Below, in pieces: positions 17,470-27,700 of a stretch of DNA of 64,000 nucleotides. How positions within the stretch are numbered: the stretch's first letter is position 1; each line of letters opens with the position of its first letter. The notes beneath the pieces are model-generated. The model was not told the origin of the DNA and did not search any database. It was given only the letters and a program-made list of their open reading frames with translations. Source of the DNA: JBMYRH01 sp049602155 (GTDB lineage: Bacteria > Myxococcota_A > UBA9042 > PHBI01 > JBMYRH01); the NCBI GenBank assembly GCA_049602155.1, contig JBMYRH010000016.1, positions 1-64,000 of the forward strand, given 5' to 3'. A program made the translations under genes and the position numbers.

Positions 17470-19594
17470 GCTCTCCTTGGTGCTCAGCCTCGCCGTCGTC
17501 GGCTCAGCGTGTTCAGCGAGCGATACCACGGGCTCTGCTGGCGTGCCGGACGCCAACGCGGCAGGTCGTTTTGCCACCCAGACCCCCGACGCGGGGGCGG
17601 CCGTTGAGGACGTCGCTGAGGCGCCTCGGACAGATCCCGGGATCACGGACGTAGCGGTCCCCCCTGTCGCAGACGACGTCGAGGAGCCGGCCCCTGCGTG
17701 TGAGGAGGGGAAGGCCTGCAACGACGGAGACCTCTGCACGAAGAATGATGTCTGCACCGCAGGCGTGTGCGCCGGAGAGTCGATCACGTGCGCGGATGAG
17801 CCAAGCGCACCATGTGAGACGGCGGCCTGCATAGAGGGGATCTGTCAGGTCACCATCGACGACGGCTTCTGCTTTATCGACGGTGCGTGTTGGACAGAGG
17901 GTCAACCGAACGAGGCCGAACCCTGTCAGCGATGCGTCCCCGTGCTCGCGACGACCACGTGGTCCAACAACGATGGCGCGACCTGCGGCGGCGGGGACGC
18001 CGACCTGTGCAACCCCTCGTCCTGCCAAGGCGGCGCCTGCGTGACGACCCCCGTGACCTGCGTCGACGACGACGACAACCCCTGTACGGAGGCGGGGTGT
18101 GTCGCCGGTGTCTGTGAGCCACAAGACCTCTCCGGCACGCCGTGCGATGACGGCGACCCCTGCACCAATGGGGACACCTGTGACAAAGGGAATTGCCTCG
18201 GCGGAGCGGCCGATTGCGACGACGACCTCAGCTGCACGAGCGATGCCTGCGACGGAGCAGCATGCACGCACGTCGTGGACGCAGGGTTCTGTGCGATCGA
18301 TGGCATGTGTCTCGCGGCCGGAGAGGTGAACCCACTTAACTCATGTCAGGCCTGCGATCCTGGGCTCGATCAGGCCGCCTGGACGGCGCTTGACGGTAAC
18401 CCTTGCGAGGACGGCAGCTCGTGTACGAGTAGCGACACCTGTCAGCAGGGGGTGTGCACACCCGGCACCTCCATGTGCCCCGATGACGGCAACCCATGTA
18501 CGGTCCCAGCCTGTGAGGACAACCTCTGTGACATGGTCCCGGCGGATACCGGCGTCGCGTGTGATGATCAAGACGTATGCACGACCGGTGACAGCTGCGA
18601 CGCCGGCGTGTGTGTCGGAGGCCCCCCACCGGTTGAACTCTGTGACGACGCGTTGGACAACGACTGCGACGGCGCCACCGATGAGGACTGCGCGTCACCG
18701 ACGGGCTGCGAGTACCACAACGACTGCTACCCCGAGAGGCTCTGTGGTGACTGGTACACGACAGGTACGCGTGAGTGCAGCGATCCATGCGCAGGAGACT
18801 CAGACTGCCCAGGGGGATTCGTCTGCACGAAGGTCCCGGGAAGCATCAACGCGGGCTACTGCGAGCCGGCCATCGGTGCCGGTGGGCAGGACGCCCCCTG
18901 CGCCACTGGCGTGGAGTGCGGCACAGGCCTCTGTGTCGATAACAAGTGCGCCGGCGGGTGTCTCGACGATCAGCACTGCACTGCACCAAACCACACATGC
19001 CAAATGATCGGCGATCTTGGAATCGGCTTTGTGGGCTCTGCATGCACAGATGATGGCAGCCTCAAGCAGCACGGCATCGCGTGCTCCAATGACGGTCAGA
19101 CGTGGGACTCATCTCAGTGCGCCTCCGGGCATTGCGACCTGACCGCGCCCCTGAACCTGCCCGCAGTCTGCTCTAACCTCTGCACGTCCCAGAGCGACTG
19201 CACCAGCGGGCAAGTCTGCGGCATCGTCTTTCACGGGGCCTTGCCCTACGGGAATAACACGAACCCCGAGTCGGTCCCGTACCACCCTGAGTACGCGCTC
19301 CCCACCTATGACGGCGCAGCAGGCTGCTACACGACGCCCTTCGGGACCGGCTTTAAGAGCGACTCGACCGTCTGCACGACCAACAACGAGTGCCAGACCG
19401 GGCACTGTCTCCCCCTCATCCCAGGAGATGCCACCCGCTTTTGCACGCGCATGTGCAGCGTCGACGCCGACTGCCCCAACTCTGGGATGCAGTGCAAACT
19501 CGATGTGGTGAACTTGGTGAGCGGTTGGCTCGAGACTCAGACGACTGAGAACCAGAACGCCTTTAGCCTCGTCAGGCTGTGCAAGTTCAAGTAA
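17462..19594 (+). CDS. Cys-rich lipoprotein with MopE-like metal-binding motif
   Basis: A 710-aa protein from ATG 17462, overlapping the aroF stop by 8 bp. The lipoprotein signal is MIRLSLVLSLAVVGSAC. The mature chain is dense in C-x-D-G-D-x-C and D-D-G-N-P-C-T modules. Near residue 393 there is a D-A-L-D-N-D-C-D-G segment matching the putative metal-binding motif of MopE-type proteins. Further on are several D-C-x-x-G-x-x-C units of the kind found throughout myxobacterial surface proteins. It should need extensive disulfide formation after export. Function unknown. Confidence 0.85.
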   Translation: MIRLSLVLSLAVVGSACSASDTTGSAGVPDANAAGRFATQTPDAGAAVEDVAEAPRTDPGITDVAVPPVADDVEEPAPACEEGKACNDGDLCTKNDVCTAGVCAGESITCADEPSAPCETAACIEGICQVTIDDGFCFIDGACWTEGQPNEAEPCQRCVPVLATTTWSNNDGATCGGGDADLCNPSSCQGGACVTTPVTCVDDDDNPCTEAGCVAGVCEPQDLSGTPCDDGDPCTNGDTCDKGNCLGGAADCDDDLSCTSDACDGAACTHVVDAGFCAIDGMCLAAGEVNPLNSCQACDPGLDQAAWTALDGNPCEDGSSCTSSDTCQQGVCTPGTSMCPDDGNPCTVPACEDNLCDMVPADTGVACDDQDVCTTGDSCDAGVCVGGPPPVELCDDALDNDCDGATDEDCASPTGCEYHNDCYPERLCGDWYTTGTRECSDPCAGDSDCPGGFVCTKVPGSINAGYCEPAIGAGGQDAPCATGVECGTGLCVDNKCAGGCLDDQHCTAPNHTCQMIGDLGIGFVGSACTDDGSLKQHGIACSNDGQTWDSSQCASGHCDLTAPLNLPAVCSNLCTSQSDCTSGQVCGIVFHGALPYGNNTNPESVPYHPEYALPTYDGAAGCYTTPFGTGFKSDSTVCTTNNECQTGHCLPLIPGDATRFCTRMCSVDADCPNSGMQCKLDVVNLVSGWLETQTTENQNAFSLVRLCKFK

Positions 19595-19710
19595 GGCGGT
19601 CTCGTAAAATTGTCGCGTAACACGACATGTGTGGCTTTTATCTACACATGGAGGCCGGGGAACCAGGGCCTGAATGCGGCGCAGTCAGTCGAACATGATG
19701 TTGGCATGGA

Positions 19711-19726
19711 CCTTGTATCGACAAGG
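19711..19726. other. Perfect CCTTGT-ATCG-ACAAGG hairpin in a 259-bp gap
   Basis: Six-bp arms and a 4-nt loop lie between the Cys-rich lipoprotein stop (19594) and the convergent SDR stop (19854). No U-run follows on either strand. It may be a weak terminator or a protein-binding palindrome. Nothing else is recognisable in the gap. Confidence 0.35.
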
Positions 19727-19853
19727 GGCACATGCGTATACCGGTCGCCTGTATGGACAGGTGCCGTCGGGGCTGACCGCCAGTTTTTTGGGCGGCCGGT
19801 GTTCGCGATTTTAACCCCCGATCGGGTGCCCCTTTCAGGACCCAGTCCTGCTC

Positions 19854-20558
19854 TTAAGGATCCCGGAGGTCGATGGCCTCGATGATGGCGTTGGCGCTCT
19901 CGGCGGTGGTCGCGTGTCGCATCAACCCTCGCGCCAACTCTGGTGCCGTCAGGCTGCCCCAGCGCGCTTTGACGCGGCGTCCGAAGAGGCTCATCAATCC
20001 ATCGGTGATGACGGCGCCGATGCGCTCTGCGGGGCGTGACTCGTCTCGATCTGGCCCCGTGATGAAGCAGGGGCGCGCGATGGTCCAAGGTACGCGTGAG
20101 GCCTTGAGCGCTTGCTCGACTTTGTAGCGCGCCTCCATGTAGCTCCCCGGCCTCGACGCCTTCACGCCGGCCGCGGAGAGGTAGACGACGCGTGGAGGAG
20201 GTTCAAGCCCCTCAGCGGCTCGGACGACCATCATCGTCATGCCGTAATCGACCGCCTCATAGGTGAGGCCTTGCCCCCCTTCGCGGCGCTCCTTTGCGAC
20301 GCGGTGGCGTGTCGTCCCGAGGAGGCAGAAGACGAGGGTCGGCTGCAGCCGCGCCAGGGCCTCGGTGATCGCCTCTTGGGTCCATGCGCTGGTGTCGACC
20401 TCGGCGCCAAGGGCTTCGAATGCGGCGCGATGCGTGTCGACGGCTGGGGAGTCGGGCCGGATGTGGGCGGTGGTCTGGACGCCCTGCGCTCGGAGGACGT
20501 CGACCAGTGCGCGCCCGGTGTACCCGGTGGCGCCTGCGATGAAGGCGTGTTCGTTCAT
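19854..20558 (-). CDS. NAD(P)H-binding atypical short-chain dehydrogenase
   Basis: A 234-aa Rossmann protein from ATG 20558; upstream in-frame starts give a non-conserved Arg-rich leader and were rejected. It begins M-N-E-H-A-F-I-A-G-A-T-G-Y-T-G, the glycine-rich motif of atypical SDR/NmrA-like oxidoreductases. Later come F-C-L-L-G-T-T and V-Y-L-S-A-A-G, then Y-M-E-A-R-Y-K-V-E, a region like the Y-x-x-x-K catalytic helix. Substrate unknown. It is divergent from the E2-like gene by 115 bp. Confidence 0.8.
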   Translation of the reverse strand: MNEHAFIAGATGYTGRALVDVLRAQGVQTTAHIRPDSPAVDTHRAAFEALGAEVDTSAWTQEAITEALARLQPTLVFCLLGTTRHRVAKERREGGQGLTYEAVDYGMTMMVVRAAEGLEPPPRVVYLSAAGVKASRPGSYMEARYKVEQALKASRVPWTIARPCFITGPDRDESRPAERIGAVITDGLMSLFGRRVKARWGSLTAPELARGLMRHATTAESANAIIEAIDLRDP

Positions 20559-20673
20559 GGGCCCATCGTGCCAGAAGGTCGCCGCCGTGGCAGCTAGAAG
20601 TCTCGGTCGTGGGTGAGCGTTGACGCGTCTCACGCTTTGTCTCATGGTGCGCGTCTTCATGGAGGTGGTTGAG

Positions 20674-21648
20674 ATGACTGGGATCGACGTGCTTTATGTC
20701 CTCGGCGGGCTGTACCTCGTTTGGCTCTTGATGAGCTTCAAGACCTCGCGCCCTGATGGCACGTACATCAAGACTCACCCCTACCGTCGTATGATGTTCT
20801 TCCTCTTCCCGACGCGGAACGAGTCCGTCGTCTACTTTGATGACTACGTGCGGGTGGAGAAGCTGCTTGAGTGGATCAGCGAGGCCAAAGAGAAGATTCA
20901 CTGCGACATCACCCATGCAGGGGTGATGGGTTACGCGCTGGCCATCCAGGCCAACCCGAAGCTTGATCGCTTCACTGTGGGGCGACGGCTCTACCAGCGT
21001 AAGCAGACCCAGGTCAGCTTCAGCATGAAGCGCAAGAAGATGGGTCGCGAGGCGAAGATCGCGGTCGTGAAGATGGGGATTGAGTCAGGGGATACGCTCG
21101 AGAGTTACCTCGGCCGTATCAACAAGAAGATTGGATTCGAGCGCACCGAGGCCAAGACCTACACGGACAAAGAACTTGGGCTCTTTCTGAAGCTCCCACG
21201 GCCGATCCTCAACGTCGCCATCCGCCTCTTCTACTGGCTCGACTATCACAACTGCCTCCCAGGGGCGTTCATCGACAACGACGTGATGTACACCTCCGGC
21301 TTCATCGCGAACCTGGGCAGCCTCAAGATGAAGGCGGGCTACCACCACCTCTACGAGTGGGGCACTTGCCCGCTCTTCTTGATGTTGGGCCAGGTCGAGG
21401 ACCGCGCGATGGTCGAGGACGGCGAGGTCGTCGCGCGCAAGGTGCTCCATATCCGCTTCAGCTTCGATGAGCGCGTAGACGATGGGCTCAACGCGGGCAA
21501 GGGGATCAACGCCCTCCGCCGCATCCTTGAGGACCCATACCGGTACTTTGGCGACCCCAAGTCCGATGACTTCGGCTCGGCGGCGATGACCTGGGCCGCC
21601 GATGACGCGCGGTTACCTCCGGGCGGCACGGTCGAGCTCAGCGCCTGA
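20674..21648 (+). CDS. Membrane-anchored 2-oxoacid dehydrogenase E2-like acyltransferase (catalytic His replaced)
   Basis: A 324-aa protein from ATG 20674, set by GGAGGT at 20661-20666. An N-terminal hydrophobic helix (VLYVLGGLYLVWLLM) is followed by a chloramphenicol-acetyltransferase/E2-like fold. The terminal motif, normally H-x-x-x-D-G, reads S-F-D-E-R-V-D-D-G, so Glu266 stands where the catalytic His belongs while Asp270-Gly271 are kept. No lipoyl or E1/E3-binding domain is present. It may be a non-canonical acyltransferase or a non-catalytic scaffold. The stop codon abuts the stop of the convergent kinase with no gap. Confidence 0.75.
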   Translation: MTGIDVLYVLGGLYLVWLLMSFKTSRPDGTYIKTHPYRRMMFFLFPTRNESVVYFDDYVRVEKLLEWISEAKEKIHCDITHAGVMGYALAIQANPKLDRFTVGRRLYQRKQTQVSFSMKRKKMGREAKIAVVKMGIESGDTLESYLGRINKKIGFERTEAKTYTDKELGLFLKLPRPILNVAIRLFYWLDYHNCLPGAFIDNDVMYTSGFIANLGSLKMKAGYHHLYEWGTCPLFLMLGQVEDRAMVEDGEVVARKVLHIRFSFDERVDDGLNAGKGINALRRILEDPYRYFGDPKSDDFGSAAMTWAADDARLPPGGTVELSA

Positions 21649-22695
21649 TCATCTGCCAAGGAGGCGCGCCCAAAGGCTGCGCTTGGTCTCTGCGGGGGCG
21701 TGCGGTGGCTCGAACGTCGGCGCCGGCTGTGCCGCCAGCTCGGGATCGAGCGCGGCTCGAAGCGCCCACGCCATCTCGGCTGCTGAGGTGAAGCGCTGGT
21801 CACGCTTCTTCATCGCAGCGCGTCGATAAGCGGCACCCACGGGGTGGTCGTCTAGGCCGCCAGGGAGCGACGGTGGGGGAGCCTCAAGGTGGCTCGTCGC
21901 GATCTGAACCATCATCTGACCGTCGTATGGCGGGTCACCATTGAGCATTCGGAAGAAGAGCATGGCTGCGCCATAGATGTCGGCTCTGTAGTCGAGGTCC
22001 TCCTCGGCTAAGATCTGCTCGGGGCTCATGTAGTAGAGCGTCCCCGCAGCCATCCCAGTGGTCGTGATCTTGGTGAAGTCGTGCCCGGCTGTGGTCAGGA
22101 ACTTCCCGAGCCCAAAGTCCAACAAGGTCGCGTGCGCCCCCGTGAGGTCGCCCCAGCAAGGGTGACTGGGCTCCGGCACGCCGACCCTCGCGGCGATGCT
22201 GCCCGCGAGGTCGAGCTCGACCTCGGGCAGATCGGGCAAGGCGACCAAGACGTTGTCCGGTTTCAGATCCCGGTGGATGGCGCCCAAGCAGTGCACTGCG
22301 TGAAGCGCGTCGAGGACATGCCCCAAGATGTGGACAGCTTCCTGTACGTTGAGCGGGCCACGGAGGTCGATCATGTCGCCCAAGGGGAGCCCTTGGATTA
22401 GGGCGAGGACCAAGTAGGGACCGCCGCCGTGCGCTTCGTCGATGGTGCCGAAGTCGAGGTGCGGCACGATATGGGGGTGTGTGAGTCTGCTCCCAAGCCG
22501 CCCTTCACGGTTGAAGCGCCCGACGTGCTGGGGCACCCCGCGGGCTTGTTCGTGGAGGACCTTGAATGCGACGTCCGTCTGAGTCCGGAGGTCACGCGCC
22601 CGGTAGACGATCCCGAAGCTCCCGGTGCTGATGATCCCCTCGAGCTGATAGCGGTCGTCAATGACCGTCCCTGGCATCAAGAATGAGGCCTTCAT
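21649..22695 (-). CDS. Serine/threonine protein kinase (Hanks type)
   Basis: A 348-aa cytosolic eukaryote-like kinase. The glycine loop is STGSFGIVY, the ATP-lysine lies in V-A-F-K-V-L, and the catalytic loop is H-R-D-L-K-P-D-N. The magnesium motif is D-F-G-L-G-K, followed by Y-Y-M-S-P-E-Q. All active-site residues are present. There is no transmembrane segment and no sensor domain, only a short proline-rich tail. Start ATG 22695 overlaps the GMC oxidoreductase stop (ATGA), so the kinase is probably made together with that enzyme, which is a candidate substrate or partner. Confidence 0.9.
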   Translation of the reverse strand: MKASFLMPGTVIDDRYQLEGIISTGSFGIVYRARDLRTQTDVAFKVLHEQARGVPQHVGRFNREGRLGSRLTHPHIVPHLDFGTIDEAHGGGPYLVLALIQGLPLGDMIDLRGPLNVQEAVHILGHVLDALHAVHCLGAIHRDLKPDNVLVALPDLPEVELDLAGSIAARVGVPEPSHPCWGDLTGAHATLLDFGLGKFLTTAGHDFTKITTTGMAAGTLYYMSPEQILAEEDLDYRADIYGAAMLFFRMLNGDPPYDGQMMVQIATSHLEAPPPSLPGGLDDHPVGAAYRRAAMKKRDQRFTSAAEMAWALRAALDPELAAQPAPTFEPPHAPAETKRSLWARLLGR

Positions 22696-24206
22696 TCGGC
22701 CTCGAGCAGCTGCTGCGCGCGTAGCCTCGCGAAGGCCATGATCGTGTGCTGAGGATTGACCCCGATGGTCGTCGGGAGCGCCGAGGCGTCAGCGACGTAG
22801 AGCCCCTTCACCCCGTGGACAGCGCCGCGACCGTCGCAGACTGAGCGGCTGGGATCAGCCCCCATGACGCAGCCACCGAAGAGGTGACTCAGGATCACGG
22901 TGTAGCAGCGGGGATCGAGAGGCGCCTCAAGGATGCTGTCGATGTCATCGGGCGCGACACTGTATGGCATGCCGAAGATGCCGGGCACGACGGCCTTTGC
23001 GCCGGCGGCGACGTGCATCTGTGCGATGTAATACGCGCCCAGGCGGAGGCGCTCCATGTCGCGCTTCACAAAAGAGTATCGGACCACAGGGCGCCCATCC
23101 AAGCCCGGCCGCACGGTCCCCAGCGTCTCTGCGCGCACCGCCATGCACCACATCGCCATGTTGGGGTAATCCTCGATGCGCTTCATCAACGTCGCCCCAG
23201 ACCCGGGTAAGCGCCCGGCGATGAGCTCAAGCGGGATGCTCAAGGTCTCGAGCTTCAAGAGCTGAGTCTCTCGGAAGTGCATCGTGGACCAGCCCTGAGT
23301 GGCGCCGTCGTTCAGATCGACACGGTCTGGGTAGACCCCGAAGATGCCCGTCCCAGGGTGCGCCTGGAAGTACCGCCCCAACGCCTTGGTCTTGAGCCCT
23401 GAGCGCCACAAGACCATCGGGCTGTGCGTCGCCGACGCTGCCACGATCACGGCCCGCCGAGCGCGGACCTCAAATCGGCCGCCCTTTTTCCGCGTCTTGG
23501 GGTGTCGAAAGCGGCCCTCGACCCCGACGGCCTGTGCCCCCTCGAGGAGCACCCGGTGCACCGGAGCACAGCTGAGCAAGTGGCCGTTTAAGCGGAGCAT
23601 CTCGGGCACATAGTTGATGTTCAGGCTCTGCTTCCGCTCTGCGCGGCACCCTTGGAGGCATTGACCGGTCCCGAGGCAGTCCTTCACGTACCGGTGCATG
23701 TCGTGGTCGTGATACCCAAGGGCCTTGGCGCCGATCTTCGCGAGGCGATTGGAGTGCCCCTCGGCCGCGACTGGGGTCGTGGACACCCACAGCTCGCGCG
23801 CGATGGCCTCTTGATTGCGCCAGATGGCCTCGTCTTCACCCTCGGGGCAGATCCCGTGTTCGTTGCGCCACAGCTCGAAGATATCCCCGGGGGTCTTCAC
23901 GCTGATGGCGGAGTTCACGACGGTGGTCCCCCCGACCACTGACGCTTGTACGACGGGCCAGAAGGCGCGCCCACGGGTCACGTTGGAATTCCAGTCATCC
24001 ATCAGGTCGCGGAGAGAGCCGACCATGGAGCTTGGGTAGTCATGGGGTTGACGCCAGGGTCCCGCCTCGACCAGGGCGACGCTCGCGCCCCCTCGGGCGA
24101 GCTCAACCGCTGCTGTCGCGCCGCCTGCACCGCTACCGACGACGACATAGTCGACCGTCAGCTCGGTCTTTGGGGCCGTCTTGGGCTGGAATGCGACGTG
24201 GTTCAA
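22692..24206 (-). CDS. GMC-family FAD-dependent oxidoreductase
   Basis: A 504-aa flavoenzyme. The N-terminal FAD motif is V-V-G-S-G-A-G-G-A, and the C-terminal signature runs H-L-F-G-G-C-V-M-G then G-V-N-P-Q-H-T-I, as in cholesterol oxidase and related alcohol oxidases. The start is TTG 24206, overlapping the stop of the small upstream membrane protein (TTGA); its own stop overlaps the kinase start. Cys-rich segments around residues 180-200 (GTGQCLQGC) recall the Fe-S or zinc-like insertions of some bacterial GMC enzymes. Substrate unknown, perhaps a sterol or another lipid alcohol. Confidence 0.9.
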   Translation of the reverse strand: MNHVAFQPKTAPKTELTVDYVVVGSGAGGATAAVELARGGASVALVEAGPWRQPHDYPSSMVGSLRDLMDDWNSNVTRGRAFWPVVQASVVGGTTVVNSAISVKTPGDIFELWRNEHGICPEGEDEAIWRNQEAIARELWVSTTPVAAEGHSNRLAKIGAKALGYHDHDMHRYVKDCLGTGQCLQGCRAERKQSLNINYVPEMLRLNGHLLSCAPVHRVLLEGAQAVGVEGRFRHPKTRKKGGRFEVRARRAVIVAASATHSPMVLWRSGLKTKALGRYFQAHPGTGIFGVYPDRVDLNDGATQGWSTMHFRETQLLKLETLSIPLELIAGRLPGSGATLMKRIEDYPNMAMWCMAVRAETLGTVRPGLDGRPVVRYSFVKRDMERLRLGAYYIAQMHVAAGAKAVVPGIFGMPYSVAPDDIDSILEAPLDPRCYTVILSHLFGGCVMGADPSRSVCDGRGAVHGVKGLYVADASALPTTIGVNPQHTIMAFARLRAQQLLEAE

Positions 24207-24601
24207 GCGTCCATCCCTTGCCAGGTGCGTGGGTCGGGCGGCAGCGCTGGGCGGCCGAGGCGCTTACGGGCCTCTGGGTGTTCACCCCAGCACAGCCCCC
24301 CCACCATCTTGAGCAGGTAGACGATCTGCCGGAGGACATAAGAGCGGTGGCTGAGCAGCTTGCTGGCGTGCCGCTCGAGGAGTTTGCCCCGCAAGACGAA
24401 CGCGGGCACGGGCAGGTAGACGGTGAGGATGGGGGTGATCATGAAGACGACCGTGGCCGCCATGAGGCCGATCCGCATCAGCGGCGGCGCGTTGGCCTTC
24501 AGGTCCTTCAGGAAGGGGCGCAGATCCGTCTCCGAGACGCCGGGTAAGGCCTCCGTTGACGGGTAAATCGCCTGAATAGCGAAGCGTGTGAACCAGCTCA
24601 C
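24203..24601 (-). CDS. Small membrane protein, partner of the GMC oxidoreductase
   Basis: A 132-aa protein beginning MSWFTRFAIQAIYPSTEALPG. One strong hydrophobic segment lies at about residues 44-70 (GLMAATVVFMITPILTVYLP), followed by a basic helical part and a Pro-rich end. It is translationally coupled to the GMC gene (4-bp overlap). By position it may tether the oxidoreductase to the membrane or pass electrons. I recognise no named family. Confidence 0.75.
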   Translation of the reverse strand: MSWFTRFAIQAIYPSTEALPGVSETDLRPFLKDLKANAPPLMRIGLMAATVVFMITPILTVYLPVPAFVLRGKLLERHASKLLSHRSYVLRQIVYLLKMVGGLCWGEHPEARKRLGRPALPPDPRTWQGMDA

Positions 24602-24716
24602 CGCGTTCTGCTCCTGGTCCGGACCTCGCGACTATAGCCTCAGGAGGCCGGCTGCGTCGACGCCCGGCACGTCCGTCGTTTGATTCAGTGCGCCCCGCTT
24701 GTTAAAAACGACGCAG

Positions 24717-27700
24717 ATGTTTCGTCCCGTACATCCGGCACGATGGAGCCTGGTTCTCCTCGCGCTATCGCTCTGTCTAGCCGGATGCAGCGTCACCGAT
24801 GGCGGCGCATTGGTTGAAGATCCCGCAGGTGCAGGCGCCCCACTGGAGGCTGACGCGCTCGCGGCGGAGGACGCTGCGATAGAGGCCGCATCGGATCGCG
24901 ACGCGCTGGAGGTCAGTGACGCCTCCTTCGTCGAGGCCGTGCCCGATGGAGGCATGTCGGACATCGCCATGGACACCGCGGACTCGGGTGACGCTCAAGC
25001 CGTCGTCGACGTGCCCGAGGGGAAGGCGATCCGGGTGTGTGAGCAGGACGAGGATTGTGGCGGCTGCGCGGGCGGTGGCATGTGCCAAGAGAGCACCTGC
25101 GTCTATGAGTTTGATGGCTGCATCATCCCTGATCTCGAGGGGGAGCTGGCGAGTTGCTACGCCGACGATGCCCCAGCACCGGACTCCACGTGCCTGCATT
25201 GCCGTGCCGACAGCGCGCCGGATCATTGGAGCGGCGTGTGGTACTCGACGAGCTTCGAGGTCGGCATGGAGCCCTTCGTCTGGGTCGAGGTCTACGGGGC
25301 CCCTGAGGCGACGTGGCGGCGCACAGAGAGTGACGCGTACCAGGGCGGCTTCAGTGCGCGCTTCGGTCAGGATGAGAGCGAGAACTATGTGAGCAGCGGT
25401 CGATCCTGGGGTCGGATGACCACGGAGGCGATGAGCGGTCCGTCTGGGGTGTCTGGTTCGCTGCGCTTTTGGCTCTGGTTAGAGACCGAGGAGACCCCGA
25501 ATTACGACATCTTGACCGTCCTCTTGCTGACCCCCGGAGGCAAGGAGACGCTGTGGAGCTCCGAGTGGATCGACGGGACGACTGAGGGCGAGTGGCGTTT
25601 GATTCAGCTCGAGGTTCAGGGGCCCCCCGATGTCCCGACACGCCTCGCCTTCGAGTTCGACACCGGGGACGCGATCATCAACAACTATAGAGGCCCCTTG
25701 ATCGACGGCGTGATGCTCTCGACAGGGTGCTGCCTCTCGGACGCCGATTGCGTCACTGGCAACGTCTGCGCGACTGGTGCCTGTGGTGATGATGGCATGT
25801 GTGAATGGACCCCTGTCCCGGGGTGCTGTTACGAAGCAGATCACTGTCCTCAGGTCGAGCCATGCCTGCGACCGACGTGCTCTGGCCCGGGGGGGACCTG
25901 TGGCTCCGAGCCGATTCCAGAGTGCTGCATCGCCTCCTCAGATTGCGACGACACGGACCCGTGTACTCAAGACATCTGCCCTTACCCCGGGGCGCTCTGC
26001 GAGAATCGGCCACTCTGCTGTGGCGGCTCGGTTCAGTGCGTCTCAGAGGACCCCTGCTTCAAGGGGACCTGCGAGGGCAATGAGTGCGTCTACGTCGACC
26101 GCTGCTGCGAGACCGATGAGGACTGCGAAGACGGGAACGCGTGCACGGTCTCGACCTGCTTTGACCAGCTCTGCCTGACGACGGTCTTGCCAGTCTTGGG
26201 CTGCTGCCTTGAGGACATCTTTGTCGAGAATTTCGACGGGGGATTGGTCCTCGGAGGGTGGTCGTTTCAGGGGATCAGCAGCGGGGTCGGGTGGTCCGTC
26301 GTGACCCCGTCTGAGATGACGATGCCCAGCCCCCCTGCGGCTCTCTACTACGGCAACCCAGACACCTGGAACTACGACTCAGGGGGCACCAACGACGGCA
26401 AAGTCTGGACCCCCTTCTTCATGCTCCCATTGGACACTGAGATCACCCTCTCCTTTGACCTCTTACTGGACGTGCAAGCGGGCTCAGCGACGGACCTCTT
26501 CACTGTGCTGCTTCATGGGCCGTCGGGCTGGGAGGAGATCGTGGAGAAGCCCTCTCTGTTGGTCGGGCAGTGGCAGCAAGTGTCCCTAGATGTCTCAGCG
26601 CTCGCCGGTTACGCAGTCCAGCTCGCCTTTGAGTTCAGGACGATCACCGCGCAAGACAACAGCGGGATGGGGGTCCTCCTCGACAACCTGAAGTTGACGA
26701 CGAGCTGCTCCCCGAGATCCTGCGAGGGCGTCGAGGATTGTCCGAGCACAGACAGCTGCCTGGTGGGCTCATGCGCGCCGTCCGGGACCTGTGAATACGC
26801 CGACATCTGCTGTCAGTCCGACACGGCCTGCGACGATGGGAACCCCTGCACGGTAGACAGCTGCGTGAATCAGCACTGTGAGAATCACCACCTCGCTGCT
26901 TGCTGCGCGTCCTCCGAGGATTGCAGCGACGGTGATCTCTGCACGCTCGATGTCTGCACAGGAGCTGGAGGGTCCTGCTTCTTCCCCGAGATCGATGGCT
27001 GTTGCCATGCCTCGGCGGAGTGTGACGACAGCGACCCATGCACGTCCGATCAGTGCCTCGGGAACGTCTGTGCTCACATCAACGAGTGCTGCGAAAATGA
27101 CGCCGACTGTGACGATGGCGACGACATCTGCACCGTCGATGATTGCGTCGACGGTTTCTGTGATTACGCGCCGACTGGGCTCGCTGGCTGCTGTCTCTCG
27201 GAGCCTATCTTCTGGGACTTCGAGTCATCGCTGGACTTCACGATGACGGAGACATCTCCCCCGTGCGCTTGGCAGATCACGAACACGGGGAAGGCCTCCT
27301 CGGGGGTCATCTCCATGTATTACGGAGACCTGACCTCCATGACCTTCGCTTGCGGCCACAACGCAGGGACCGCGACGAGCCCTGAGATCACGCTGATGCC
27401 TGGCGTGGCTTACACCCTGATCTTCGATGCCAACTTGGATGTGGAGTCCAACACCGTCTACGACACCTTAGAACTCTACGCTGTGGTCAATGGCCAAGAG
27501 ATCCAGGTCTGGGACAAGACCGAGATGATCACGACGGACACCTGGCACAGCTACAGCGTCGATCTTAGTGCGCTCGCTGGGCACACCTTTCAGTTGAGGT
27601 TCTCGTTCGACACTCATGATGATGTCGCGAACGAGTCGACGGGCATCTATATCGACGATCTTCAGATCACATCAACCTGTCTGCCCAAGCCTTGCGTTGA

